Assembly: GCF_030646115.1 (NCBI RefSeq)
Contig: NZ_JAUSMX010000002.1
Coordinates: 248,001-312,000 of the forward strand
Direction: 5' to 3'
Source: Fluviicoccus sp.
GTDB lineage: Bacteria > Pseudomonadota > Gammaproteobacteria > Pseudomonadales > Moraxellaceae
Length of the DNA: 64,000 nucleotides
Shown: positions 37,307 to 46,259 of the stretch, in pieces
How positions within the stretch are numbered: the first letter of the stretch is position 1
How the letters are laid out: every line of letters starts with the position of its first letter
Made by a program: the position numbers and the translations under genes
The notes under the pieces: model-generated
Databases searched by the model: none
Told to the model about the DNA's origin: nothing
Seen by the model: only the letters and a program-made list of their open reading frames with translations

Positions 37307-38338
37307 CTAACCTCTCAACCGGTCGATATTAACCACCTCCACCGCCCTCGCCCTCAACTGCCCACACCCACCCTCCACATCCTGCCCCGCACTATTCCGC
37401 ACCTTCGTCAGCACCCCCCGTCCATGCAGATACCGAACAATCTCAACAATCCGATCCCCATCCGGCCGCTCATAATCATCCCCCTCCAGACTGTTAAAAG
37501 GAATCACATTAAGAACCGCATATTTCCCCTTGAAAATACGCAAAATTTCATCCAGCTCATCTTGACCATCATTAACCCCCTTCAGCAGCGTCCACTGCAC
37601 CTGAATCGGATAACCGGTCAGCCGAGCATAACGCTCACACAACGCCATCAACTCCTCCGGCGCAATCCGGGGAGCCTTCGGCAGCAGATACTCACGCAAC
37701 TCCGGCTTGGTCGTATGCAGGGAAAGCGCCAGCGCCGGCTTCACCCGCAGCTGCGGCAGGCGCTCAAACACACGCATATCACCCACCGTCGAAAACACCA
37801 GATTCTTGTGGCCGATGCCCCCGTCCGTACCCAGCACATCAATCGCTTCCAGCACATTGTCCAGATTGTGCGCAGGCTCACCCATCCCCATGAACACCAC
37901 TTTCTTCACCGGCCGCATGCGCCGGGCCAGAACCACCTGCGCCAGGATTTCCATACTGCTGACCTGCCGCAAAAGACCGCTCTTGCCGGTCATGCAGAAA
38001 CGGCAACCGACCGCACAGCCCACTTGGGAAGAGACACAAAGTCCGTCACGCGGCAACAACACGCTTTCCACCATTTGACCGTCCGCCAAATCGACCAGCA
38101 GACGCGCCGAACCATCTGCACCGGGGTGTTCGGAGCGGATGCGGACAAGGTGGTCGAGTTCGCTGGTGAGTTGCGGCAAGGCGTTGCGCACGGCCAGCGG
38201 CAGGAAGTGTTCGTTGGGGTGGCGGCGGGTGCCGGTATTGAGCGGCCTGCCCTGCAGCCAGGCGCGCAGCACCCGGTCACGGTGGACGGGCAAAGCGCCG
38301 AGATCGGCGAGGCGTTGGTGGAAGTCGGAGAGGCGCAT
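37307..38338 (-). CDS. RlmN-family radical SAM methyltransferase-like protein (343 aa)
   Basis: The radical SAM cluster motif CAVGCRFCMTG (CxxxCxxC) is followed by FMGMGEPAHNLDNV and by VRNSAGQDVEGGCGQL near the C-terminus, whose Cys matches the RlmN/Cfr methyl-carrier Cys. Canonical RlmN has GMGEPLLN and a longer N-terminus; here the start is taken at ATG 38338 (MRLSDFHQRL), because upstream codons overlap a different region. It probably methylates adenosine in rRNA or tRNA, but substrate and paralogue status are open. Confidence 0.75.
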   Translation of the reverse strand: MRLSDFHQRLADLGALPVHRDRVLRAWLQGRPLNTGTRRHPNEHFLPLAVRNALPQLTSELDHLVRIRSEHPGADGSARLLVDLADGQMVESVLLPRDGLCVSSQVGCAVGCRFCMTGKSGLLRQVSSMEILAQVVLARRMRPVKKVVFMGMGEPAHNLDNVLEAIDVLGTDGGIGHKNLVFSTVGDMRVFERLPQLRVKPALALSLHTTKPELREYLLPKAPRIAPEELMALCERYARLTGYPIQVQWTLLKGVNDGQDELDEILRIFKGKYAVLNVIPFNSLEGDDYERPDGDRIVEIVRYLHGRGVLTKVRNSAGQDVEGGCGQLRARAVEVVNIDRLRG

Positions 38339-38427
38339 GGGCGCGAATGCTATCACCGGGTCAGGAGGCTTGCCACTACCGGCAACGTTCACGTGAAGCA
38401 ACTTGTGGCAGGAAACCGGCGCAGGAC

Positions 38428-38847
38428 TCAAATAAAGGCATAGACAATAAGCCCATACCGTAAGCCTTTGCCAATCGCCATTGCTGCTAAAGACCACCAG
38501 AATGACAACCGCAGCCAGCCCGCCGCGAAACAGAAGCCATCCCCCACCACCGGCAGCCAGGACAACAGCAGGAGATAGTCACCATAGCGCCTTACCGACC
38601 CGACTGCCTTGAGATGATTCCGGGCCAAGCTATCGGCAGGGTAACGAAAAGCGGCCAAGCGGCCCAGCAACCACGTGGTGACGCCGCCCAGGGTATTGCC
38701 GAGCGTGGCGATGAACAGCAGCGTTTGCGGCTCATGCCGGGCTTGATGGGCAAGATAAGCCAGGACTGCTTCCGAGCCGCCCGGAGCCAGGGTTGCCGAG
38801 ATGAAAGCGCTGGCGAACAAGCTCCACAGGGCGAACGGGCCTTGCAT
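38428..38847 (-). CDS. YqaA-like DedA-type membrane protein (139 aa)
   Basis: Starts MQGPFALWSLFASAFISATLAPGGSE at ATG 38847; a TTG at 38856 is the alternative. PGGSEAVLAYLA and LLFIATLGNTLGGVTTWLLGR give the small DedA/YqaA pattern, followed by WLPVVGDGFCFAAGWLRL. It has about three membrane spans. Members are linked to membrane homeostasis; the substrate is unknown. Confidence 0.75.
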   Translation of the reverse strand: MQGPFALWSLFASAFISATLAPGGSEAVLAYLAHQARHEPQTLLFIATLGNTLGGVTTWLLGRLAAFRYPADSLARNHLKAVGSVRRYGDYLLLLSWLPVVGDGFCFAAGWLRLSFWWSLAAMAIGKGLRYGLIVYAFI

Positions 38848-38923
38848 ATCGTCCAAAGCGGGGGTTCCTTTGAATATCTCGTGTCAGGCAATTATCCGGA
38901 CTAAGGGATTTCATGGCCATCTG

Positions 38924-39310
38924 TCAGTCCTTGGCCGAAATCACCCTCACCCCATACTGAGGGATCACCAAATCCGCTGTCATCAGCTCCATACCCTCTG
39001 ACTGCGCCTGCGCAATCAACATCCGATCAAAGGGATCATGATGTATCCTTGGCAATGCCGCCGCCTGCTGGGCCTGGAAAAGATCGATGGGTAATGGCAG
39101 AAATCCCTTGTCACTCACCAAGGCCTGTAAATCTCCATCGAGATGCAAGCCGCCTTTTTCACGCTTGATCGCCACTTCCCAAACCGTAGCTGCGCTTACA
39201 AACAGCTGATTCCGCTCATCCGCAATAATTTGCCGGGCGGTTTTACCCAAGGAAGGATGATCAGACATCCACCAGAGCCAGACACAGCTGTCCAGCAATA
39301 CCCGCCTCAC
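38924..39310 (-). CDS. PIN-domain toxin of a type II toxin-antitoxin pair (VapC-like, 128 aa)
   Basis: The acidic cluster of PIN ribonucleases is present: D7 in VLLDSCVWLWW, the Glu of ATVWEVAIK, the Asp of HDPFDRMLIAQ and the Asp of ELMTADLVI. It lies 3' of, and overlaps by 4 bp, the Phd/YefM-type antitoxin gene, a standard order. It is expected to cleave RNA when free; the target is unknown. Confidence 0.88.
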   Translation of the reverse strand: MRRVLLDSCVWLWWMSDHPSLGKTARQIIADERNQLFVSAATVWEVAIKREKGGLHLDGDLQALVSDKGFLPLPIDLFQAQQAAALPRIHHDPFDRMLIAQAQSEGMELMTADLVIPQYGVRVISAKD

Positions 39311-39552
39311 AGTGTCCCTCCCTCAAAACCATCAATAATGTCCTGCGAGGTTTGGTCAAAATCCTCCGGAACCACCAGCTTGCCTTTCAGGCAGCCGGGT
39401 TGACGGGGACTGGGAGCAGCCTGATGCGGCAACAAATCCAGATAGGGCTTTCCGGCACGGGCAATGACTACCTTGTCTCCCGCCCAAACACGTTCGGCAA
39501 GTTCAGACAGCCTGCTTTTGGCTTCGTGCATATTGACCTGAATGGTGGACAT
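39307..39552 (-). CDS. Phd/YefM-family antitoxin (81 aa)
   Basis: The N-terminal DNA-binding part MSTIQVNMHEAKSRLSELAERVWAGD is typical of Phd/YefM antitoxins. The C-terminal tail (DFDQTSQDIIDGFEGG) should wrap the toxin. It is the first gene of the pair, and a palindrome TTAGCTAA at 39566-39573 in its 5' region is a candidate autoregulatory site. Confidence 0.88.
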   Translation of the reverse strand: MSTIQVNMHEAKSRLSELAERVWAGDKVVIARAGKPYLDLLPHQAAPSPRQPGCLKGKLVVPEDFDQTSQDIIDGFEGGTL

Positions 39553-39565
39553 AACAACCCCAAAC

Positions 39566-39573
39566 TTAGCTAA
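39566..39573. promoter_or_regulatory. TTAGCTAA palindrome upstream of the antitoxin gene
   Basis: A perfect 8-bp palindrome 14 bp upstream of the antitoxin start codon, flanked by TTTAG repeats on the minus strand. A short site of this kind is common for Phd/YefM autoregulation. Confidence 0.35.
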
Positions 39574-39643
39574 ACTAAACCATAAAAATTATGCCATGAA
39601 GAATCGTGTTTGAGCCACCACTTTTCCCCTTCCCCGACCATCT

Positions 39644-40903
39644 TTACCTTACTCCCGCCACCTGCCTCGCCATGCACCCTTGATACCTGCCATCCACCCG
39701 TTTCGCAAACCACTCCGTCGTCAACTTGCGGGTAATCTTGGGGCTGCTCAACTTAATCTGCGGCATCACCTGATGCGGCAACGCATGCCCCACCTGCGCC
39801 GACGCCACCTCAAAAACCCGCTTGAACAACGGCGTCTGGCTGAACCCTTCCGTTTTCTCCAGCTTCAGATCACGCTCAATCGCGGCCGCACTCATCTCCA
39901 GTCGCGAAGCCAGCTTCATCAGCTGCTTTTGCGTGGTACTGGTTTCGTTGCTTTCGTACCTCAGCAGATCACCGTCCAGCACCATCTTCTGGCGGGCCAA
40001 CTTCCCCACCGCCGACTGAAAAGCCGCATTACGGCTGCTATAGCGACCGGCATTAAAATCTGCAAAGCGGTAAATCATCTGCGGATAATTCGTGCGGTAC
40101 TGCAACAGGATGGCTATGCCAAAATACACACCCCCTCGCCTCGTAAACACTTCGGACCTGATGCTGCCCTTGGGTTTGTAGGGATAAGGCCAGACACGAA
40201 CGTGGTCTTCGGCAAAATCGACACTGACCTGCATCGGCCCGCCGGTACGGATTGGATTTTTCAACGACAACGGCAGTTTCAAGGCGTGGGCGTCCGCCGC
40301 CATGTCCTCAAACAGATCATTCATCTGTTTTTCAGTTTTCAGGGCGTCAATCCGCTTTTTATAGCTGCGGCCGTCGGGTGAAGACTTCAGGAAAGCGGTT
40401 TTGACCGCCAGCATCGGCAAATGGTATTTCGCGGCCCGCTTTTCAATTTCCTTCCAGACAATCTTGTCCAGATTGGGCACGCCGGGATCGGCTTGCCAAC
40501 TGGATTCCTGCTCAATGATGGCGATGGCGGCACAGAAATACTGGGCCTCGTAGGGGATTTTCAGGCCGGTGAATGCGGAGAGGATGTCATTGCGCCAGCC
40601 GTTGCGGTCCTTGATGTTGGCGGGCAGCAGTTGGTGTAGCAAGGCCCGGCCCTGGGATTCGTCCACGGCGGCAGACGGCGTTTTCACAGTTGCCGGTGGA
40701 ATGGGCACAGGCGTCAGCGGAGCCGCTTCCGGCGGCAGCGATATCGCGGGTGCTGTGACCGGAGTTTGTTCGATCGGCGTGGTGGTGACCGGAGCAGTCG
40801 GCTTGATCGGCGCCGGCGATGGCTTCGAAGGCGGCGCGCTGACGCAGGCGCTGAGCGTGGCCGCCATCACGGCAAGGGATAGCAGCTGTTTGACTGGCTT
40901 CAC
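39644..40903 (-). CDS. DUF1615 lipoprotein (419 aa)
   Basis: Starts with GTG at 40903; the lipobox LSAC is at residues ~17-20 after a signal (MKPVKQLLSLAVMAATLSAC). A Pro/Thr-rich linker (~25-75) leads to the DUF1615 core: QYFCAAIAIIEQESSWQADP, SLKNPIRTGGPMQVSV, RRGGVYFGIAILLQY and YRFADFNAGRYSSRNAAFQ. EQESSW has the look of a lysozyme-like catalytic Glu (inference). It is 33 bp downstream of the helicase gene on the same strand. Confidence 0.85.
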   Translation of the reverse strand: MKPVKQLLSLAVMAATLSACVSAPPSKPSPAPIKPTAPVTTTPIEQTPVTAPAISLPPEAAPLTPVPIPPATVKTPSAAVDESQGRALLHQLLPANIKDRNGWRNDILSAFTGLKIPYEAQYFCAAIAIIEQESSWQADPGVPNLDKIVWKEIEKRAAKYHLPMLAVKTAFLKSSPDGRSYKKRIDALKTEKQMNDLFEDMAADAHALKLPLSLKNPIRTGGPMQVSVDFAEDHVRVWPYPYKPKGSIRSEVFTRRGGVYFGIAILLQYRTNYPQMIYRFADFNAGRYSSRNAAFQSAVGKLARQKMVLDGDLLRYESNETSTTQKQLMKLASRLEMSAAAIERDLKLEKTEGFSQTPLFKRVFEVASAQVGHALPHQVMPQIKLSSPKITRKLTTEWFAKRVDGRYQGCMARQVAGVR

Positions 40904-40935
40904 GCGGGTGAACTCATGGAATTTCTGCGCGCAGA

Positions 40936-43581
40936 CTACACCCCAACGCGGCTGCCCGCCAAGCCCAAAGCCCGCTGCAATCGCGCCAGATCTTCATTGA
41001 ATTGGCTAGACGCCACATACTGCACCGCAAACGGCAACGGCTCCGGTCGTGCCACGGCGCTGCCAATATCCAGATCCGGGGACTTTACCGGCTGCAAGCG
41101 CAAAAACAGACTGCGCCGACTCAGGGACAGACGCTGCCCCGACACCGGCGGCACCCCTTCCACCCACTCCCAGCAGGCAATCTGGTCCACCGGAAAGCGT
41201 GAGTTTTTGGCATCCACCCAGCCAACCACTTTGCCAGTGGCCGCCAAGCGAACTTGCACGGTGTCCCCTTTCAGTTCAAACCGGAACACGGCAGCGGCAT
41301 AATCCCCTGGTGGAGGGTCGGCATGCAGCACCACATTCAATGGCCGCTCCCGAAATAACAGCAAACGACGTTCCAGACTGTGCCAACGTGACAATGCTTC
41401 TTCCCGCGCCGGGCGCGCCGCTTCCTGCTCTGCAAGCCGTGACTTGAACTGCTCCACCTGCAGCAACGCTTCCGGCTGTCGCTTCAAGGCCAAGTGCAAT
41501 TGCTGGTTGATGGCGCGAATCTGCGACGGCTGCGGCTTCCACCAGACATCCATGTAGCGGCCCAACGGGTACATACGCAAACCCAGCGCCACATTAACGG
41601 CGTCGTCCGCCGTAAAGCTCCCTTCCGGTTTGGCCAGCGACCGCCGGATCATGTCGGCATGTGTCAGCACCTCCGCCGCTCCGGCGTGATCCAGGAAACG
41701 GCACAATTTGTCCTTGGGGGCATACAGCAAATGCAACTCCTGCTGGGTGCGGGTCATGGCCACATACAGCAAGCGGCGTTCTTCTTCCTGATTTTCAGCG
41801 CTGGCAGGCAACTGGTCATCGGCGCAGGACGGCACAAACACCAGCGGCCACTGCAAGCCCTTGGCGCGGTGGATGGACATGATATGCAGCGCGGGCAAAC
41901 TGGAGTCCGCCTCGCTTTCTTCCACATGCAACAACCTGATGTGTTCCAGGAAATCAGCCACTTTGCCGCGACTGCGGGCGTACTGCACCAGGGCGCGCAC
42001 GTTTTTGCAACGCTCCTCGCCCAGTTCGGCGACCCCGGCGGCTTTTTGCAGGTAATCCAGATATTCCAGTTCGGTGATCAGCCAGAACAGGGTGTCGGCG
42101 GCATTGGCTTCCAGGCGGGTTTGCAGTGCGCGGATGACCTGCACAAAGCGCAGCAGACGCTTGCGCGCGCCCTCGTTCGGCACTTCGTAGAAGCCGCGCT
42201 CAATCAGCGCCAGTATGGATTCCTGCTGCATCAGCGACTGGTCGCGGATGCGCTGGATCCAGTCGTTGGTGACGAAACGGTTGGGCGTGCGGATGATGTC
42301 GGCAAACCGGCGGGTGTATTGTTCAGACGGTTTGCCCAAACCTTTGGCCATGTCGCGTTCCTGCCGCGCAAAACCCAGATAGGTAAACAGCGCCCGCACT
42401 TCCGGGCGTTCATAAAAACGCTGGCTGCCGATAATCCGGTACGGCAGGCCCTCTTCAATCAGGCGCGCCTCAATGGCCGGAGTTTGCGCGTAGGAGCGCA
42501 CCAGCACGATGGCCTGTTTGGGGGTGCCGCCCTGCCCCAGATGCGCCTGATACACCTCCACCAGATGCCGCGCCACTTCACCGTCGGAGGCAAAGCCCTT
42601 CAATAGCACATTGCCGCCAAAACCCTTTTGCGACACCAGATCCTTGGGGTGCCGGTCGGTATTGGCGGCAATGACTTTTCCGGCCAGCAAAGTGGCTTCG
42701 GCAGGACAACGGAAATTGTCGGAAATGGTGTATTCCGCCGCGTTGTAACGCTGGCCGAAATCCAGGATGAAACGCACCGCCGCACCGCGCCATTCGTAGA
42801 TGCACTGGTCGTCATCGCCAATGGCCATGTAGTTGCGGTGTCTTTCGGTGAGAATGTCGGCCAGTTGCACCTGCACCAGATTGACGTCCTGATATTCGTC
42901 GATCAGCACATAGTCATAGGCCGCCGTGAGCCAGGCCCGGATGTCGGGGAAGCGCACCAGGGCTTCCCAACCCAGCAGCAGCTGGTCGTCAAAAGTGAGG
43001 CTGCGGGTGTTCTGCCGCAGTTCCTCATAAAGGCGGTAGGCTTCCAGATAATGCGGATTGTCCGGGTGCTGGGCCTGGGTGGCGGACTTCAGGCCTTCCG
43101 GCGGCAACTGGCTTTGGCCAAGGTGCGCGTAACGCAGGTTGCCTTTGCAAATGGAAATCCAGGTTTGCAGGTCTTCGGGATTGAGGTCGAGGGTGGCGAA
43201 ATTCTTGCCTTGACGGCGGCTGAGTTCAATCAGCGCCTTCATGCCCAATTGCGCGGGCTTGTGTTCAATATCCTTTTCATCGAAGGGCTGCCAGTGCCCG
43301 GCCATGACGGTCTTCTGGACAATGCGGCGGCCCAGCGCGTTGAAGGTGAGGCAATGGGTGCCGGACACGCCCAGCTGCTCGATCTTGTGGCGGATGTCGC
43401 CCACGGTTTCACGGCTGAAGGAGCAAATGAGGATACGGGCGGGGTCAACATCGTGGTGCGTGGCCAAGCGGTGCACCCGGTGCGCCAGCGTGGTGGATTT
43501 CCCGGCTCCGGCCACCGCATAGACAATGGCGGGGCCACGCTCGTGATGAACGATTTTCAGTTGTTCGTCGGTGAGTTGCAC
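40936..43581 (-). CDS. UvrD/Rep-family ATP-dependent DNA helicase (881 aa)
   Basis: Superfamily 1A helicase motifs are in order: AGAGKSTTLAHR (Walker A), SFSRETVGDI (Ia), LIDEYQDVNLVQ (II), GDDDQCIYEWRGA (III), then IMSIHRAKGLQWPLVFVPSC (V) and ERRLLYVAMTRTQQELHLLY (VI). The start is GTG at 43581 (MQLTDEQLKIVHHERGPAIV). The C-terminal ~200 residues are an unusual extension with a beta-rich end, FELKGDTVQVRLAATGKVVG. The precise paralogue (Rep, UvrD or other) is not assigned. Confidence 0.9.
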   Translation of the reverse strand: MQLTDEQLKIVHHERGPAIVYAVAGAGKSTTLAHRVHRLATHHDVDPARILICSFSRETVGDIRHKIEQLGVSGTHCLTFNALGRRIVQKTVMAGHWQPFDEKDIEHKPAQLGMKALIELSRRQGKNFATLDLNPEDLQTWISICKGNLRYAHLGQSQLPPEGLKSATQAQHPDNPHYLEAYRLYEELRQNTRSLTFDDQLLLGWEALVRFPDIRAWLTAAYDYVLIDEYQDVNLVQVQLADILTERHRNYMAIGDDDQCIYEWRGAAVRFILDFGQRYNAAEYTISDNFRCPAEATLLAGKVIAANTDRHPKDLVSQKGFGGNVLLKGFASDGEVARHLVEVYQAHLGQGGTPKQAIVLVRSYAQTPAIEARLIEEGLPYRIIGSQRFYERPEVRALFTYLGFARQERDMAKGLGKPSEQYTRRFADIIRTPNRFVTNDWIQRIRDQSLMQQESILALIERGFYEVPNEGARKRLLRFVQVIRALQTRLEANAADTLFWLITELEYLDYLQKAAGVAELGEERCKNVRALVQYARSRGKVADFLEHIRLLHVEESEADSSLPALHIMSIHRAKGLQWPLVFVPSCADDQLPASAENQEEERRLLYVAMTRTQQELHLLYAPKDKLCRFLDHAGAAEVLTHADMIRRSLAKPEGSFTADDAVNVALGLRMYPLGRYMDVWWKPQPSQIRAINQQLHLALKRQPEALLQVEQFKSRLAEQEAARPAREEALSRWHSLERRLLLFRERPLNVVLHADPPPGDYAAAVFRFELKGDTVQVRLAATGKVVGWVDAKNSRFPVDQIACWEWVEGVPPVSGQRLSLSRRSLFLRLQPVKSPDLDIGSAVARPEPLPFAVQYVASSQFNEDLARLQRALGLAGSRVGV

Positions 43582-43674
43582 GGAGCGGTTATCCTGAGGT
43601 CGCGGCGGTGCGATGATAGCGGAATGCTGAGGCCGGGCGCAGTTGCCGGGGCAGTTTTTTTGAGGAAAATGCCG

Positions 43675-43947
43675 ATGAAGTTCTGGGTAATGTTGCTAAC
43701 GCTGGCCACCTTGTCCGGTTGTGCGTCGATGTGGGGCGTGGCTACCAAGGACAACAAGGCGCGGCCGTGGTTTGGCGTCAAGGCCGACTGGTATGTGCTG
43801 ACGCATGCGGCTGAGTTGGGAGAAAAGACCTGGTTGTTGCCGGTCGTGGCCTGTCCGGCGGCGGCCATTGACCTGCCCTTTAGCGCAGTGGGTGATCTGG
43901 TGTTCTGGCCGTATCTGTCTCAAGGCATGCAGCCTTCAGGATTGTAA
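43675..43947 (+). CDS. YceK/YidQ-like lipoprotein (90 aa)
   Basis: Starts MKFWVMLLTLATLSGCASMWG with a lipobox LSGC; GAGG lies 9 bases upstream. PWFGVKADWYVLTHAAE and VACPAAAIDLPFSAVGDLVFWPY match the YceK/YidQ (DUF1375) family. The function is unknown. It is 50 bp upstream of the beta-lactamase gene and on the same strand. Confidence 0.75.
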   Translation: MKFWVMLLTLATLSGCASMWGVATKDNKARPWFGVKADWYVLTHAAELGEKTWLLPVVACPAAAIDLPFSAVGDLVFWPYLSQGMQPSGL

Positions 43948-43997
43948 ATTCCGAGTCAACCCGCCATTCTGAAAGATCCCGGCCGGAGTCCTTCCAC

Positions 43998-44780
43998 ATG
44001 CATATCATTACCCTCCTTGCTTCCCTGCTGCTGTTCTCGTCCGCCACCCGCGCCGAGGACTCTGCCATTGCGGATGCCTTCAGCCAGGCCGGGATTGACG
44101 GGACAATCGTGATCACATCGTTGGGAACCGGCCAGACTTTTATTCACAACGATGCCCGCGCCGCCACCCGCTTCCCGGTCGCATCCACCTTCAAGATTTT
44201 CAACAGCCTGATCGCGCTGGAAGAAAAGGCGGTTAAACCGGACGAGGTGTTAAAGTGGAACGGCCAACACCATGACTTCCCGGACTGGAACCGTGACCAG
44301 ACTTTGGCCAGTGCCTTCAAGGTCTCTTGCGTGTGGTGTTATCAGGAACTGGCATCCCGGATCGGCAAGACCACTTACCGGCGATACCTGAAGAACTCGG
44401 GATACGGGGTGCTGAAACCCTCCTTCCAGACCACCACGTTTTGGCTGGACGGTTCTTTGCAGGTTAGCGCGCAAGATCAGGTCTCTTTCCTGCGCAAGCT
44501 TTACCTGCGGCAATTACCCTTCAGCGACAGCAGCTACAACACCTTGCGCGGCATCATGCTGGCCGAACAGAACCCGACCTATTCCCTGCGCGCCAAGACC
44601 GGTTGGGCGATGTCGGCGGTTCCGGCTGTGGGTTGGTATGTGGGTTATGTGGAAACTGCCGCAGATGTCTGGTTTTTTGCCACCAACATCGTGACACGTG
44701 ACGCCAAAGACCTGCCGTTGCGGCAAATGCTGACCAAGGAAGCCTTGCAACTTAAAGGCATTATTCCAAAAGCACCATAA
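43998..44780 (+). CDS. Class D (OXA-type) beta-lactamase (260 aa)
   Basis: The signal peptide is MHIITLLASLLLFSSATRAED. The class D motifs are: STFK (S63, K66), SCV (110-112), YGV at 136-138 where the family has Y/F-G-N, W149 in TTFWLDGSL, and KTG (200-202). A GGAG lies 8 bases before the start. It hydrolyses beta-lactams through an acylated Ser63 with a carboxylated K66. The Asn-to-Val change at the YGN motif is unusual and could alter spectrum. It has no mobile-element signature, so it is probably an intrinsic gene. Confidence 0.92.
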   Translation: MHIITLLASLLLFSSATRAEDSAIADAFSQAGIDGTIVITSLGTGQTFIHNDARAATRFPVASTFKIFNSLIALEEKAVKPDEVLKWNGQHHDFPDWNRDQTLASAFKVSCVWCYQELASRIGKTTYRRYLKNSGYGVLKPSFQTTTFWLDGSLQVSAQDQVSFLRKLYLRQLPFSDSSYNTLRGIMLAEQNPTYSLRAKTGWAMSAVPAVGWYVGYVETAADVWFFATNIVTRDAKDLPLRQMLTKEALQLKGIIPKAP

Positions 44781-44826
44781 AAAAAGCCCGTACCGGAGCC
44801 CAGGGGTTGGCATGACCGGTACAGGC
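44779..44826 (-). terminator. Terminator of the porin gene (minus strand)
   Basis: On the plus strand GCCCGTACCGG at 44786-44796 pairs with CCGGTACAGGC at 44816-44826; the A-run at 44779-44785 gives a U-tract on the minus transcript. The blaOXA stop codon ends at 44780. Confidence 0.75.
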
Positions 44827-44879
44827 AAAAGGGCAGATTTTGAGACGTTGGGAGGCTGCCCGTTCCTTCCTCCAGGAGT

Positions 44880-46049
44880 TTAGAAGTCGTATTTGACGGT
44901 GGACTGGATGCGCGCCAGTTCGCCCGATTGACCATTTTCCAGTTCGCGGGTGGCGTAACGCACTTCCACCCCGGTCGACAACTTGTTCGCCAGCTGACGG
45001 ATGCAGTTTACCGAGACACTGCGGGTTGCCGCCGTTACCGTGCCGCCGGTAATGGCCACCGGATTGTCGATGCTCTCCGCCGCCAGGATCAGATTGCTGC
45101 GCCACTGCGGCGACCAGGTGTGTTTCCAGGCCAGCATCAGGCCCTGGGCATCAATGGCTTCCAGGTTACCGGCGGCCGAGACAGCCGCATCGTTGGCGGT
45201 GTTCAGGCTCATGTAACGGCCAATGCCGCTGCCATAATTCAGGGTGAAGCGCACTTCATCCGAGGGGGTAACGTTGTTCTTGCCGGAGACGGACAGTGCG
45301 TAACCCACCACGCTGTCATTCACCGTGCCGCTTTCCATCGACAATTCCCGCGCCAGCAAGCCCACCGAATAAGCGCCATGTTCGCTCTTGAAGTTGTAGC
45401 GCGCCACCAGGTCGGGAACGGCGTTATCGTCGCTGACCACCCGCGTTACGGCCCCTGCGACAATTTGCGTGATCGTGGTTTCCGGGTTTTCCACCGCAAA
45501 CTGCCAATTGCCCTGGGTGTAGCGAACCAGCCCCTGACGGACAAACACCGCGCCATCGGTGCCGCCAATGAAGTCCAGGCTGTCCGGCAAGGCGTTGGCG
45601 TCCATGAAGGTGGACCAGGTCTGGCCGTAAGTCCAGTTTCCGTAAGTCAGAAAAGCGTGGCGGATTTCCGGAGCGTAGCCGTTGGTAATGCGCTGGTCGC
45701 CGACGGTGGTGGACATCATGTCGAACTCGAAACGACCGTTGATTTTCTTGCCGCCTTCCAGCGCGGTTTCGGTGGTAAAGGCGAAGCGTGACTGCCGGGC
45801 GTGCATGTCAAAAACCGGAGATTCATGGTTGCCGCCCACCGGAGTCAGGCTGGGCACATAGAAATCCCGGCCGATACCGGTGGCGATCTGGCCATCGTTG
45901 GTATGGGTGAGGATGGCGTCCAGTTTGATGTAGCCGGTAAAACCCACATCGGTGTCGCCCATCTTGAAGGCGGCGTGGCCGGCGGTGGCGGCCATCAGGG
46001 CGGTGACAGCAATGCCGAAGGACAGCGGACGAAGCGAAAAAGTGGCCAT
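44880..46049 (-). CDS. DcaP-like outer-membrane porin (389 aa)
   Basis: The start at ATG 46049 (MATFSLRPLSFGIAVTALMA) gives a signal peptide ending AGHAAF; a GGAG lies 8 bases upstream, and a longer ORF to 46526 is not supported. The body is beta-rich with GYIKLDAILTHTNDGQ, RQSRFAFTTETAL and GQTWSTFMD, and the protein ends in KYDF, the terminal Phe of outer-membrane beta-barrels. It resembles the DcaP family of trimeric porins in Acinetobacter and relatives, for organic acids. It is divergent from acs and shares its promoter region. Confidence 0.85.
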   Translation of the reverse strand: MATFSLRPLSFGIAVTALMAATAGHAAFKMGDTDVGFTGYIKLDAILTHTNDGQIATGIGRDFYVPSLTPVGGNHESPVFDMHARQSRFAFTTETALEGGKKINGRFEFDMMSTTVGDQRITNGYAPEIRHAFLTYGNWTYGQTWSTFMDANALPDSLDFIGGTDGAVFVRQGLVRYTQGNWQFAVENPETTITQIVAGAVTRVVSDDNAVPDLVARYNFKSEHGAYSVGLLARELSMESGTVNDSVVGYALSVSGKNNVTPSDEVRFTLNYGSGIGRYMSLNTANDAAVSAAGNLEAIDAQGLMLAWKHTWSPQWRSNLILAAESIDNPVAITGGTVTAATRSVSVNCIRQLANKLSTGVEVRYATRELENGQSGELARIQSTVKYDF

Positions 46050-46132
46050 GAGGAGGCTCCGGTTGTTGTTCTGAAGGTCTTGTTCTGTGCCTTCACTCTC
46101 AACCTTTGCCGGAAAACGGACAATTCGCCTTT

Positions 46133-46182
46133 GGTCTAATACGCACCGGCCCCCTTCCACCCCGCATCGACCAAGGTCTAAT
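46133..46182. promoter_or_regulatory. Pair of GGTCTAAT boxes between porin and acs
   Basis: GGTCTAAT occurs at 46133-46140 and again at 46175-46182, 42 bp (about four helical turns) apart, in the divergent gap. The phasing is what one expects for a regulator binding one face of the helix. CrbR is the best candidate by context. Confidence 0.5.
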
Positions 46183-46259
46183 TGGCCGATCCGCCGCACC
46201 GGCGTAGAACAACACCCCATAACAACGGCCTTTTCCGGCCCGATTACGGGGAAAACAAT

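Noticed and set aside
42628-43947. A 439-codon plus-strand ORF opposite the helicase gene
   Set aside because: It is almost wholly antisense to a well-formed UvrD-type helicase; only its last part (43675-43947) is a real lipoprotein gene.
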